Shown: positions 51,091 through 60,366, counted from the stretch's first letter. The stretch: DNA of 64,000 nt from Alphaproteobacteria bacterium (GCA_040905865.1 JBBDQU010000048.1:1-64000), one strand, 5' to 3'. Program-made: numbers and translations. Notes: generated from the letters alone by a model not told the origin.

Positions 51091-52128
51091 CTACCCGGCC
51101 AGTTCGCGGCGCACGATCCTCGTGCCGTCGACCATCGCCTTCAGCTTGCCGAAGGCCGTGGCGCGGTCGAGGTATTTCATGCCGCAGTCCGGCGCGATGA
51201 CCAGCCGTTCGGCGGGCGCGTGCGCCACCGCGTTGCGCACCCGGTCCGCGACGATTTCCGCCGTCTCGATATCCGGGTCGCCCATGTCGATCACGCCGAC
51301 GATCAGCTTCTTCGACGGCAGGACGGACAGGATGGACAGGTCCAGCCTTGGCTGGGCCGCCTCCACGGAAACCTGCTGCACGCTGCAATCCTCCAGCTCG
51401 GCCAGGAAATTGTAGCCGCCGGTCTTTTCCGTCGTGATCGTATGGGCGTAGCCGAAACAGATATGCAGCGCCGTCGTGCCGGTCACGCCGTCCAGCGCCC
51501 GGTTGATCGCCCTGACCGCGTATTTGCGCGCCTCGTCGGGATTTGCCTGCATGTAGGGTTCGTCCAGTTGCACGATATCGGCGCCGGCGGCATACAGCGC
51601 CCTGATTTCCTCGTTCACCGCGGCGGCGTAATCCATCGCCGCCGATTCCGCATCCGGGTAATAATCGTTCTGCGCCTGCTGGGTCATGGTAAAGGGGCCG
51701 GGGATCGTGATCTTGATCGTCCGGTCCGTGTTGGCCCGCAGGAATTCGACATCGCGGACCTCGACCGGCGCCACCCGGCGGATCCGCCCGGTGATGCGCG
51801 GCACCTGGCTCGGCTTGTCGGAGCGTCCGGCCACGATGGCGAAGTTTTCGATATCGATACCGCCCAGCGCGGTGGCGAAGCGGTTGGAATAGCTTTCCCG
51901 GCGGATTTCGCCATCGGTGATGATGTCCACGCCGGCCCGTTCCATGTCGCGGATCGCAACGACGGTCGCATCGTCCTGGGCGTCGTCGAGGAATTCCTCC
52001 GGCACGCGCCAGATATCGTGCGCCCGGATGCGGGCCGGGCCGCGGCCCATCAGAATTTCACGGTTCACCAGCCAGTCCGGCTGCGCATAGCTGCCGACGA
52101 CGGTGGTGGGAAGGAGGGGGAGCGCCAT
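51091..52128 (-). CDS. Cobalamin-independent methionine synthase C-terminal (core MetE)-like protein, copy 1
   Basis: The 345-residue protein corresponds to the catalytic C-terminal barrel of MetE only. The zinc ligands are visible: His and Cys in LHICFGYAH, Glu in QVSVEAAQPRLD and Cys in IAPDCGMKYLDR; DGEIRRESYSNRF and QLDEPYMQ belong to the substrate site. Core MetE proteins transfer methyl groups to homocysteine or other thiols from non-folate donors. It lies 26 bases downstream of, and is highly similar to, the next gene, so the two are a tandem duplication in one operon. Confidence 0.9.
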   Translation of the reverse strand: MALPLLPTTVVGSYAQPDWLVNREILMGRGPARIRAHDIWRVPEEFLDDAQDDATVVAIRDMERAGVDIITDGEIRRESYSNRFATALGGIDIENFAIVAGRSDKPSQVPRITGRIRRVAPVEVRDVEFLRANTDRTIKITIPGPFTMTQQAQNDYYPDAESAAMDYAAAVNEEIRALYAAGADIVQLDEPYMQANPDEARKYAVRAINRALDGVTGTTALHICFGYAHTITTEKTGGYNFLAELEDCSVQQVSVEAAQPRLDLSILSVLPSKKLIVGVIDMGDPDIETAEIVADRVRNAVAHAPAERLVIAPDCGMKYLDRATAFGKLKAMVDGTRIVRRELAG

Positions 52129-52153
52129 GTCGTGTTATCCTTTCGCCTGCCGG

Positions 52154-53191
52154 TCAGCCGGCGATTTCCCGGCGCACGATCTTCGTGCCGTCGACCATCG
52201 CCTTCAGCTTGCCGAAGGCCGTGGCGCGGTCGAGGTATTTCATGCCGCAATCCGGCGCGATGATAAGCCGCTCCGCCGGAACGTGCTTCAGCGCGTTGCG
52301 CACCCGACCGGCCACCATATCCGCCGTTTCCACGTTGGGATCGCCCATGTCTATCACCCCGACCATGATCGTTTTCGACGGCAGCCCGTCGAGGATCGAC
52401 AGGTCGAGCTTCGGCTGCGCGGCCTCGATGGAGACCTGGTCGACAACGCATTCCTCCAGTTCGGTCAGGAACTTGTAGCCGTCGTTCTTGCCTTCATGGA
52501 CCACATGCGCGTAGCCGAAACAGATATGCAGCGCCGTGGTCCGGGTCACGCCTTCCAGCGCCCGGTTGATCGCCCTGATCGCATAGCCGCGCGCCACATC
52601 GGGCCGCGCCTGCATATAGGGTTCGTCGAGTTGCACGATATCGGCGCCGGCCGCATACAGCGCCTTGATCTCTTCGTTCACGGCTTCGGCATAGCCCATC
52701 GCCGCCGCCTCGCCGTCGGGATAGTAATCGTTCTGCGCCTGCTGGGTCATGGTGAAGGGACCGGGGATCGTGATCTTGATCTGCCGGTCGGTATTGGCGC
52801 GCAGGAATTCGACGTCCCGAACCTCGATCGGCCCGTCGCGGCGGATCGGTCCGGCGATGCGCGGCACAGGATTGGCTTCGCCCGTGCGGTCCAGCGCCGT
52901 GCCGTAATTGTCGATATCGATGCCGCCCAGCGCGGTGGCGAAGCGGTTGGAATAGCTTTCCCGGCGGATCTCGCCATCGGTGATGATGTCCACCCCGGCG
53001 CGCTCCATGTCGCGGATCGCCACCACGGTCGCGTCGTCCTGCGCCGCCGTCAGGAATTCTTCCGGCACGCGCCAGATTTCCTTCGCCCGGATGCGCGGCG
53101 GCAGCCGCCCTTTCAGGTTGTTGCGGTCAACCAGCCAGTCGGGCTGCACATAGCTGCCGACAACGGTCGTGGGAAGAAGGGGAAGCGCCAT
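52154..53191 (-). CDS. Core MetE-like protein, copy 2
   Basis: This 345-residue paralogue of the previous gene is similar along its whole length, with the same zinc ligands (LHICFGYAH, QVSIEAAQPKLD, IAPDCGMKYL). Start 53191 (MALPLLPTTVVGSY) is chosen to match copy 1; an ATG at 53209 adds six residues. The copies differ mainly near residues 95-120 and 220-235, loops flanking the active site, so substrates may differ. Possible roles are methionine synthesis or methyl transfer to or from a thiol. Confidence 0.9.
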   Translation of the reverse strand: MALPLLPTTVVGSYVQPDWLVDRNNLKGRLPPRIRAKEIWRVPEEFLTAAQDDATVVAIRDMERAGVDIITDGEIRRESYSNRFATALGGIDIDNYGTALDRTGEANPVPRIAGPIRRDGPIEVRDVEFLRANTDRQIKITIPGPFTMTQQAQNDYYPDGEAAAMGYAEAVNEEIKALYAAGADIVQLDEPYMQARPDVARGYAIRAINRALEGVTRTTALHICFGYAHVVHEGKNDGYKFLTELEECVVDQVSIEAAQPKLDLSILDGLPSKTIMVGVIDMGDPNVETADMVAGRVRNALKHVPAERLIIAPDCGMKYLDRATAFGKLKAMVDGTKIVRREIAG

Positions 53192-53423
53192 GATATCCTG
53201 CCTGTTCAAGGGTTATGGTTTTCGCCATCCGTTGGGGACAGCGCCGTTGCGGGGAATATCCCCTGTTGGCGCGGTTTTGTCACCCGTCCGCGACCGATTA
53301 CCGACCCGGCCCGTTTGAACAGCGTAAACAGCGCAAACTGCGCCCGGAATTGACAATTGCCGCCCGGCCCTTTCTCATCACGGCGAGGACATTCCGGGCA
53401 ACATCAATCAGGGGAGGCAGGGC

Positions 53424-53780
53424 ATGCCCATCAGCGGAAACTATCTGTTCATCGTCAGCATGGACGTGGCGGCGGACAAGGAGGACCTGTTCAACGAAGT
53501 CTACGATACCGAGCATGTTCCCCTGCTGGGCGGCGTGCCGGGCGTGGTGTCCGTCACCCGGGCGAAGATGGCGCCGCTGACCATGATGCTGGGTGGCGAG
53601 AAAAAGACGATGGTCATGGAAGGCGAGCCGACCTACCAGGCGATCTATGAAATCGACAGCCCCGATGTGCTGATGTCCGACGCCTGGGCGAAGGCGGGGG
53701 AAACCGGGCGCTGGCCGACCGAGGTTCGCCCGCACACCACCAACCGTCGCCACGTCCTGCGCAAGGTCATGAAAGACTGA
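53424..53780 (+). CDS. Small conserved protein, dimeric alpha/beta-barrel (EthD/ABM-like)
   Basis: The 118-residue protein reads YLFIVSMDVAADKEDLFNEVYDTEHVPLLGGVPGVVSVTRAKM, the strand-helix-strand with DTEHVPLL common to EthD-like and antibiotic-monooxygenase-like ferredoxin-fold proteins. A conserved histidine in the loop may be catalytic or structural. No signal peptide. It is followed four bases later by an unknown gene on the same strand and lies divergently from the core MetE genes. A GGGGAGG RBS precedes ATG 53424. Confidence 0.65.
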   Translation: MPISGNYLFIVSMDVAADKEDLFNEVYDTEHVPLLGGVPGVVSVTRAKMAPLTMMLGGEKKTMVMEGEPTYQAIYEIDSPDVLMSDAWAKAGETGRWPTEVRPHTTNRRHVLRKVMKD

Positions 53781-53784
53781 TTGC

Positions 53785-54858
53785 ATGGACGACCGGACCG
53801 TGCGCGGCTGGGAAGCGGTCGCGACACTGTACCACGCCTATATCACCGGCTTCATCCTGACCGTTGCGACGCGCGGCGGCGCGCGGGAGGCCGAGGATCT
53901 GTGGTTCGCCGTGTTCCGCCGCCAGCATCTGGACCTGTTCCTGCCGGGGCTGACGAAGCTGGGGCTGGACGGGCTGTCCGATGCGGTCAAGGCGGCGCAA
54001 TACCACTACCTGTCCAACCGGGTCGCCGGGGTGAAGGTCGAATACATGTATGAATCGGACCGCAAGGCCTGGGTCCGGTTCGTGCCGCCGCGCTGGGTCT
54101 ATGACGGCGCGGCGATCTGCGGCGTGCCGGGTTCCGTATCCCGCGCCCTGCTGCGCGGCTGGTACGGGCATAACGGCGTCGCGCTGGGCAATCCCCGGCT
54201 CGGCTTCGTCTGCACGGCGCAGACCATGGACGGCCAGCACGGGCTCGCCGGATATTTCCGCGAATACGACCGCGATCTTTCCCCGGAGGAACGGCTGGTC
54301 TTTTCGCCCGGCGAAACGCCGCCGCCCTTCGACCCCGACGCCGCACCCGGTTTCGATGCGGCCGACTGGCCGGAAGAGCGGCTGCGGAAGGCCAACCGGA
54401 ACTATTCGATGAACTTCACCCGCGCCCTGCTGGGCGAATCCGCCGCGATCTACGGCCCGGCGGACGCGACCCATTACGCCAGCATCACGGGCAAGCTGAT
54501 CGGGATGCAGTTCTATGACGAAACCCGCGCGCTGCTGGGCCTGAGCGGCGACACGGAAGCGGATTTCGCGGCGTATCTCGCCGCCATGGCCGAAGCGCAG
54601 GGCGACCGGGCCGAGGTGGAATCCGCCGGCGACGCGATGCTGGTGCGGCAATTCGGCTGGCGCGTCATGCGCGGCCGGGCGAACCTGCACGACTGCGCCT
54701 TCGAGGGCTGGAACGGGCTGTGGCAGGGCGCGCTGATGGCCCATAACCGCTTCCTCGTGCTGGAAGTCCTGCGGCGCATGGATTACGGCGACGAATGCTT
54801 CGAATGGCGCATCCGGCGGCGGACCGGCGGGTTCAACCCGCGGACCGCGCTCTTTTAA
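53785..54858 (+). CDS. Conserved protein of unknown function
   Basis: The 357-residue soluble protein is rich in aromatic residues and mostly helical by appearance. Recognisable stretches are YHAYITGFILTVATRGGAREAEDLWFAVFRRQHLDLFLPGL, AWVRFVPPRWVYDG, GQHGLAGYFREYDRDLSPEERLVF and VRQFGWRVMRG near the end. There is no signal peptide, metal motif or nucleotide site I can name. It starts four bases after the EthD-like gene, so the two are surely cotranscribed and may act together. Confidence 0.6.
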   Translation: MDDRTVRGWEAVATLYHAYITGFILTVATRGGAREAEDLWFAVFRRQHLDLFLPGLTKLGLDGLSDAVKAAQYHYLSNRVAGVKVEYMYESDRKAWVRFVPPRWVYDGAAICGVPGSVSRALLRGWYGHNGVALGNPRLGFVCTAQTMDGQHGLAGYFREYDRDLSPEERLVFSPGETPPPFDPDAAPGFDAADWPEERLRKANRNYSMNFTRALLGESAAIYGPADATHYASITGKLIGMQFYDETRALLGLSGDTEADFAAYLAAMAEAQGDRAEVESAGDAMLVRQFGWRVMRGRANLHDCAFEGWNGLWQGALMAHNRFLVLEVLRRMDYGDECFEWRIRRRTGGFNPRTALF

Positions 54859-55028
54859 GCGGCAATTATCGGCGCAAAGGCTTCGTTAACCAATTCCTGC
54901 GACAATAATCGCTAATTCGTAAAATTAAAAAAGCCACCGCATTAACCTTGCCGCTGTCAAAGACCCCTTTGCGACCTTTTCCGTCGTGAAACCGCCAAAC
55001 GACAGCGAGCGCATAGAGTCAGGTTTGA

Positions 55029-56837
55029 ATGCTTCGCGAATGGTTCATCGCCGAACAGTCCGAACTTCGCACAGCGATGGCGTATGATTACGACTACCGG
55101 CTGGTAGCCCTGTCCATCGTCATCGCGATCCTCGCCGCCTACTGCGCGTTCGACACGTTCGACCGGTTAAACGCCGCAAGCAACCGGATCAGCCGATTCG
55201 CATGGCTCGCCACCGGTGCGGTTACCCTCGGCGGCGGCATCTGGTCGATGCATTTTATCGCCATGCTGGCGGTCGAAATGGACATGGCGGTCCGGTATGA
55301 CGTCACATTGACCATTCTTTCGGCGGCGGCCGCGGTCGTCGCGAGCGGCCTTGCCAAGAGCATCGTCAGCAAAGGGACGGGAAACCTCCCGCGAATAATC
55401 TGTGGCGGCGTGATCCTGGGCGCGGGTATCGGCGTCATGCATTACATGGGCATGTCCGCAATGCGCATGGCGGCGAGCATCAAATATGACCCGCTGATAT
55501 TCGCCGTATCGATTGTCGTTGCCGTTGTCCTCTCGTCGCTGTCCTTGCGCATGCTTCAATACGGCTATGCCGCCCGCTCCCTCGCGGTCAAGTCCTTCGG
55601 TTCGGTACTGATGGGGGCGTCCATCGCCTCGATGCACTATACGGGAATGGCGGCCACCTATTACACGCCCGGCGAATCGCACGTCATGGCCTCGAATATG
55701 GCGCTCAGCCATCACAGCATGGCAATTGTCATCGGCAGCGTCGCCTTTGTCGTCACGCAACTGACCCTGATCGCGTCTATTGTTTCCCGGCAATTCGAGG
55801 AGAAGGATCGCGAATTGACCAGTCAGGGCATTTACCTGGAAAAAGTGCTCGAAAACGCCGTCGATGGCATCACGCTGATCAAGCCGAATGGCGAAATCAT
55901 CGTCGCCAACCCGGTAATGGAAGCCTGTTTCGGCTATTCCGAATCGGAGTTGATCGGCCACAATATTTCCATGCTGATGGACGACGAGAATGCCCGGCGT
56001 CACGATAATTACCTGCGCAACGCCCAAGGAACCGAACTGAAAATTCGCGGCGCCGTGCGGGAACTGAGCGCACGACGCAAGGATGGTTCCGATTTTCCGG
56101 TCGACATCGCCGTCAGTTCGATTGAATTGCCCGACGGACGCTATTTCATGGGCATCATTCGCGACATCACCAACCGCAAGTCGGCCGAGGAGGAGCGGGA
56201 GCGGTTGATCAGTGAACTCCGGTATAACCGGGACCTGATGGAGGAACAGGCCGCGCATGCGAATTTCCTGGCGGAAGAACTGAATACGCAGAAGCAACTG
56301 GTCGAGGAAAACCAGAAGCGCAGCGATTACCTGGCCCGGCACGACGTTCTGACGCAGCTTCCCAATCGCCGTTACTTCTTTGAGTATCTTGAGGCGGTCC
56401 TGTGTTCACCGGAACCGCCGGATTGCACGATTGCCGTACTTTTCATCGACCTCGACAAGTTCAAGCTGGTCAATGACGTGATGGGCCACGAACGGGGCGA
56501 CAACCTGCTCATCCAGGTTGCCGAACGCATCGGGCAATGCATTCGCGAAACCGACATGGTCGCGCGGCTTGGCGGCGACGAATTCGCCGTTGCCGCCAGG
56601 GTGATAAACGATGAGGAAGCCCAGATGCTGGCCGACCGCATATGCGGTTCGTTGCAGATTACGGTCGACACATCGGGCGAACCCATCGTGACCGGCGCCA
56701 GCATCGGCGTCGCGATATACCCGATTAACGGCGACAATATCGATGATCTGATGAAGTCGGCGGACACGGCAATGTATCAGGCCAAGAACGCCGGGCGAAA
56801 CCGGGTCCGGCTTTCCGGGCAGGCCGCCGGCGCCTGA
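55029..56837 (+). CDS. MHYT-PAS-GGDEF diguanylate cyclase
   Basis: The 602-residue sensor has an N-terminal seven-helix MHYT domain (~20-265) with motifs MHFIAM, MHYMGM and MHYTGM, thought to bind copper and sense gas or redox. A PAS domain follows (~275-400; NAVDGITLIKPNGEIIVANPVMEACFGYSESELIG), then a coiled-coil linker and a GGDEF domain (~430-595) with DVLTQLPNRRYFFEYL and an intact RLGGDEFAV active site. It should make cyclic di-GMP. No EAL domain follows. ATG 55029 is preceded by an AT-rich 170-base gap containing the promoter. Confidence 0.93.
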   Translation: MLREWFIAEQSELRTAMAYDYDYRLVALSIVIAILAAYCAFDTFDRLNAASNRISRFAWLATGAVTLGGGIWSMHFIAMLAVEMDMAVRYDVTLTILSAAAAVVASGLAKSIVSKGTGNLPRIICGGVILGAGIGVMHYMGMSAMRMAASIKYDPLIFAVSIVVAVVLSSLSLRMLQYGYAARSLAVKSFGSVLMGASIASMHYTGMAATYYTPGESHVMASNMALSHHSMAIVIGSVAFVVTQLTLIASIVSRQFEEKDRELTSQGIYLEKVLENAVDGITLIKPNGEIIVANPVMEACFGYSESELIGHNISMLMDDENARRHDNYLRNAQGTELKIRGAVRELSARRKDGSDFPVDIAVSSIELPDGRYFMGIIRDITNRKSAEEERERLISELRYNRDLMEEQAAHANFLAEELNTQKQLVEENQKRSDYLARHDVLTQLPNRRYFFEYLEAVLCSPEPPDCTIAVLFIDLDKFKLVNDVMGHERGDNLLIQVAERIGQCIRETDMVARLGGDEFAVAARVINDEEAQMLADRICGSLQITVDTSGEPIVTGASIGVAIYPINGDNIDDLMKSADTAMYQAKNAGRNRVRLSGQAAGA

Positions 56838-56895
56838 CGCAAAATCCCGGTTACCGATTTACAGCGCCTTCAACAGGACAGACCGGGTCATGGCG

Positions 56896-57720
56896 TCAGA
56901 CGCCTTTCATGTCCGCGTTGGGGAAGAACAGCTGCTGGCCGTTGACCTGGAACGCCGCGATGGATTCCTGGCCCGCCGGGCCGGCCAGCCAGTCGATGAA
57001 CGCCTGGCCGTCCGCCTGCTTCACATGCGGGTGCTTCGCCGGATTGACCAGGATCACGCCGTACCGGTTGAACAGGCGCTGGTCCCCTTCGACCGCGATT
57101 TTCATATCCGCCTTGTTCCTGAAGGCGATCCAGGTGGCGCGGTCGGACAGGGTATAGGCGCCAAGCTGCGCCGCCGTGTTCAGGGTCGCGCCCATGCCCG
57201 ACCCCATCTCCCGGTACCAGTCGCCGCCCTGTTTCGGATCGATGCCCGCCGCCTTCCACAACCGCAATTCCGCCTTGTGGGTGCCGGAATCATCGCCGCG
57301 CGACGCAAACAGGGCCTTTGCCGTGGCGATGGCCTGAAGGCCGGCGGCGACATCCTTGCCGCCTGCGATTCCCGCCGGGTCGGCCGCCGGGCCGACGATG
57401 ACGAAATCGTTGAACATCACCGGAACACGCGCGACGCCGTTGCCGTCGGCGACGAATTTCTCTTCCGCCGCGCGGGCATGGACCAGTACGACATCCGCAT
57501 CGCCATTGGCGCCGGTCCTGAGCGCCTGACCGGTGCCCTGCGCCACGACGCGCACCTCGATCCCGGTTTTCGCCGTGAACAGCGGCAGCAGGTGCCTGAA
57601 CAGGCCCGAATTTTCCGTCGATGTGGTCGATGCAACGGTAATGAAGCGGTCCGCGGCCTGCGCCACCGATGTCAACCCCAGCGACAGCCCGATCGCAAGC
57701 AGGGCGCCTGCTTTTTTCAT
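56896..57720 (-). CDS. tupA: Tungstate ABC transporter substrate-binding protein
   Basis: The 274-residue periplasmic protein has a signal peptide (MKKAGALLAIGLSLGLTSVAQA) and the TupA signature ASTTSTENSGLFRHLLPLFTAKTGIEVRVVAQGTGQAL, VLVHARAAEEKFV and FNDFVIVGP. TupA binds tungstate, and sometimes molybdate, with high affinity. ATG 57720 has a GGGAGA RBS. It is the last gene of the tupBCA operon here. Confidence 0.93.
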   Translation of the reverse strand: MKKAGALLAIGLSLGLTSVAQAADRFITVASTTSTENSGLFRHLLPLFTAKTGIEVRVVAQGTGQALRTGANGDADVVLVHARAAEEKFVADGNGVARVPVMFNDFVIVGPAADPAGIAGGKDVAAGLQAIATAKALFASRGDDSGTHKAELRLWKAAGIDPKQGGDWYREMGSGMGATLNTAAQLGAYTLSDRATWIAFRNKADMKIAVEGDQRLFNRYGVILVNPAKHPHVKQADGQAFIDWLAGPAGQESIAAFQVNGQQLFFPNADMKGV

Positions 57721-57739
57721 CCAAGGATCTCCCTTGTGG

Positions 57740-58471
57740 TCACCACAACAGATCGCCCGCCACGAAGGCCCGCGCTTCCGCCGATTGCGGCGCATCGAGC
57801 ACCTGCCCGGCGGGTCCGTATTCGATAATCCGGCCCTTGTTCATGACCGCGACATGGCGGGCCATCCGCCGCGCCTGGCCCAGGTCATGGGTCGAAAAAG
57901 CCAGCGTCACGCCGGAACCGTGCAGTTCGTCCAGCATCGCCTCGACCTGCCGCGTCGCGCCGGGATCGAGCGCCGATGTGGGCTCGTCCAGGAACAGCAG
58001 ATCCGGTTCCAGCGCGGCCGCCCGCGTGATCGCCAGACGCTGCTGTTCGCCGCCCGACAGCACCCGGGCCGGACGATGCGCCAGGTCGCCGAGGCCGAAC
58101 CGCGCCAGCGCCGCCTGCGCGCGGTCCCGCAGGCCCCGGCGCGGGAAATGCGCGGCCGCGAGCGCGTGTTCGATATTGGCCAGCACCGAGCGCCGCAGCA
58201 TGACCGGCTTCTGAAACACCAGCGCATGACGTTTGCGGCCATCGATATAGCCGTCGCCGAACGACCATTGGACCGAACCGGAAGCCGGCTTCAGCAGCCC
58301 GTGCAGCAGCCGGAGCGTCAGCGACTTTCCGGCGCCGTTCGGGCCGACCAGCGCCAGCCGCTCGCCGCGCGGTATGGCGATATCGATTCCGTCCAGCAGC
58401 CGCCTGCCCTCGGCCTCGAAGACCAGGCCATTCGCCACGAGCGGCAGGATGCTCGGCGTATCGCGCATCAT
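57740..58471 (-). CDS. tupC: Tungstate ABC transporter ATPase
   Basis: The 243-residue ATPase has Walker A GPNGAGKS, signature LSGGEQQRLAITRAAALEPDLLFLDEPTSALDPGATR with Walker B, and the switch histidine in FSTHDLGQA. It is the energising subunit of TupABC. Its start overlaps tupB by 4 bases (ATGA) and it lies 19 bases upstream of tupA, so all three genes form one operon. Confidence 0.92.
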   Translation of the reverse strand: MMRDTPSILPLVANGLVFEAEGRRLLDGIDIAIPRGERLALVGPNGAGKSLTLRLLHGLLKPASGSVQWSFGDGYIDGRKRHALVFQKPVMLRRSVLANIEHALAAAHFPRRGLRDRAQAALARFGLGDLAHRPARVLSGGEQQRLAITRAAALEPDLLFLDEPTSALDPGATRQVEAMLDELHGSGVTLAFSTHDLGQARRMARHVAVMNKGRIIEYGPAGQVLDAPQSAEARAFVAGDLLW

Positions 58472-59172
58472 GCCTGCCCCATGTAACGCCGGCCGACGCG
58501 GCTGGCGCCGAACACGAACACGTTGATCAGGAAGGTCAGCGCCAGCAGGACAATACCGAGGCCCAGCGCCACCACGAGTTCGCCCTTGGATGTTTCCAGC
58601 GCGATCGCCGTCGTCATCGTCCGCGTATGCCCGGCGATATTGCCGCCGACAATGAAGACCGCGCCGACTTCCGCCGAGGCGCGCCCAAACCCCGCCAGCA
58701 GCGCGACCGCCAGGGCGAAGCGCGCATCGTACAGCAGGGTCGGAATGGCGGCCCGGCCGGTCTGGCCGAGCGATGTCAGGTGGTCCCGGTATTCCAGCCA
58801 GAGATCCTCGATAACCTGCCGGGTCAGCGCGATGACGATGGGCAGCACAAGGATGGTCTGCGCGACAATCATCGCCGTCGGCGTGAACAGGAAACCGAGC
58901 GACCCCAGCGGTCCGGATCGCGACAGCATCAGGTAAACCGCCAGACCCGCGACAACCGGCGGCAGGCCCATCAGCGCATTGACGACCACGATGACCGCCG
59001 CGCGGCCCGGAAACCGCTTCATCGCCAGCAGCGCGCCCGCCGGCATGCCGATGATCGCGGCAATCGCCACCGCGACCAGCGAGACCTGCAGCGACAGGCC
59101 GACAATCCCGAGAAACTCGGGATCCAGAGACAGGATCATGGCCAGCGCGGCCGAAAAGGCGCCATCGGACAT
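58468..59172 (-). CDS. tupB: Tungstate ABC transporter permease
   Basis: The 234-residue protein has five to six membrane segments and the permease EAA-loop region GFGRASAEVGAVFIVGGNIAGHTRTMTTAIALETSKGE typical of TupB. It imports tungstate with TupA and TupC. It is the first gene of the operon and is divergent from an excisionase-type HTH regulator across a 99-base AT-rich gap. Confidence 0.92.
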   Translation of the reverse strand: MSDGAFSAALAMILSLDPEFLGIVGLSLQVSLVAVAIAAIIGMPAGALLAMKRFPGRAAVIVVVNALMGLPPVVAGLAVYLMLSRSGPLGSLGFLFTPTAMIVAQTILVLPIVIALTRQVIEDLWLEYRDHLTSLGQTGRAAIPTLLYDARFALAVALLAGFGRASAEVGAVFIVGGNIAGHTRTMTTAIALETSKGELVVALGLGIVLLALTFLINVFVFGASRVGRRYMGQA

Positions 59173-59199
59173 AGATAAAAATCGAATGTAATCACTGTT

Positions 59200-59276
59200 T
59201 TTCTGCGTTGATTTACGAATTAAAGTCCAATAAACACAAGTAATTTAATTAATGCAGGAAAATGCAGAAATATGCA
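59200..59276. promoter_or_regulatory. Phased ATGCA repeats and an inverted copy: candidate tungstate-regulator operator
   Basis: Three ATGCA cores at 59252-59256, 59262-59266 and 59272-59276 are spaced exactly 10 bp apart, the last overlapping the regulator's start codon. The middle box AATGCAGAAA has an inverted near-copy (TTTCTGCGTT, 59200-59209; one mismatch) on the tupB side. This places sites so that one protein could control both promoters. Confidence 0.55.
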
Positions 59277-60165
59277 TGACGGTTCATACCTGACGACGGA
59301 GGAAGCGGGGGAATATCTCCGGATCAAGGCGCGCAAGGTCTATGAACTGGCTGCCGAAGGCGCCATCCCCTGTTCGAAGGTGACGGGAAAGTGGCTGTTT
59401 CCGCGCGCCGCCCTGGACCGCTGGGTCGCACTGGGCCTGTCCTCGCCCGACGGGTATTCCGACGCCGCCCCGCCGGCAATCCTGGGCGGATCGACCGACC
59501 CGCTGCTGGAATGGGCGGTGCGCCAGTCCGGCTCGGGCCTCGCCAGCCTGCCGGAAGGCAGCGAAGCCGGGCTGCGCCGCCTCGCCCGCGACGAAACCGC
59601 CATCGCCGCCATCCACATGCATCGCGACACCGGCGACGATTCCACCGCCAATATCGACGCGGTGCGCGCCATGCCAGGCCTGCATGACAGCGTCGTCATC
59701 GCCTTCTGCAAACGCGAGCAGGGGCTGGCGACCGCGCCGGGCAACCCGCTCGGCATCGAAACCCTGTCCGACGCCGTCGGCGGGGGCGCCCGCGGCATGT
59801 TCCGGCAGCCGGGCGCCGGGGCGCAGTTGCTGCTGCACCGGCTGCTCGCCGCCGAAGACATCGAACCCGAACAGGTCGACACCGCCGACGGCCTCGCCGC
59901 GACCGGCCAGGACCTCGCGCTCGCGATCCGCGCCGGCGCGGCGGACTGGGGCATCGTGACCCGCGCCGTGGCGGAAACGCACGGGCTGGGCTATACGCCG
60001 ATCACCTGGGAGAATTTCGATCTCGTCGTCCGGCGGCGGAACTATTTCGAACCGGGCATCCAGGCGCTGATGCGCTTTCTGCCATCGGCCGCCTTCCGGG
60101 ACCGGACCGCCGCGATGGGCGGGTACGACATCACGGATATCGGCGCCATCCGGCACAATAGCTGA
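59272..60165 (+). CDS. Excisionase-type HTH regulator with periplasmic-binding-protein-like domain (TunR-like)
   Basis: The 297-residue protein has an N-terminal HTH (YLTTEEAGEYLRIKARKVYELAAEGAIPCSKVTGKWLFPRAALDRWV) of the excisionase/MerR-like type and a C-terminal PBP-like domain (~65-285; GGSTDPLLEWAVRQSGSGLASLPEGSEAGLRRL, DSVVIAFCKREQGLATAPGNPLGI, GAADWGIVTRAVAETHGLGYTPI). This architecture occurs in molybdate/tungstate regulators, where the PBP-like part senses the oxyanion. Divergence from tupBCA supports a tungstate-responsive role. Its stop codon abuts the MITE-like element and is part of the 12-bp direct repeat. Confidence 0.87.
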   Translation: MHDGSYLTTEEAGEYLRIKARKVYELAAEGAIPCSKVTGKWLFPRAALDRWVALGLSSPDGYSDAAPPAILGGSTDPLLEWAVRQSGSGLASLPEGSEAGLRRLARDETAIAAIHMHRDTGDDSTANIDAVRAMPGLHDSVVIAFCKREQGLATAPGNPLGIETLSDAVGGGARGMFRQPGAGAQLLLHRLLAAEDIEPEQVDTADGLAATGQDLALAIRAGAADWGIVTRAVAETHGLGYTPITWENFDLVVRRRNYFEPGIQALMRFLPSAAFRDRTAAMGGYDITDIGAIRHNS

Positions 60166-60175
60166 CGAAATCGCC

Positions 60176-60366
60176 AGGGCAATCGGGTGAAGGAAAATAT
60201 TTCCCGATCCGGCCGGCTTGGAGGGCAGTTTCCATTTTTGCGAAGCGAAAATGGCAAGGCCAAGCGGCCGTCGGTGCTCGTGCACCGTAAGCCAAGGGTG
60301 CGGAGCACCCGCCCGGCGCTTGAGGGAAGGAAAATGAAAGGGCAATCGGGTTCACCCGATTGCCCT
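60176..60366. mobile_element. 191-bp MITE-like element with 16-bp perfect terminal inverted repeats
   Basis: The ends are AGGGCAATCGGGTGAA (60176-60191) and its exact complement (60351-60366). GACGAAATCGCC occurs immediately outside on both sides (60164-60175 and 60367-60378), consistent with a 12-bp target duplication. The interior is highly structured: CCATTTTT/GAAAATGG around a 7-base loop, GGTGCTCGTGCACC, GGGTGCGGAGCACCC, and near the right end a perfect hairpin (60340-60366). There is no transposase gene; it would be moved in trans. Confidence 0.7.
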
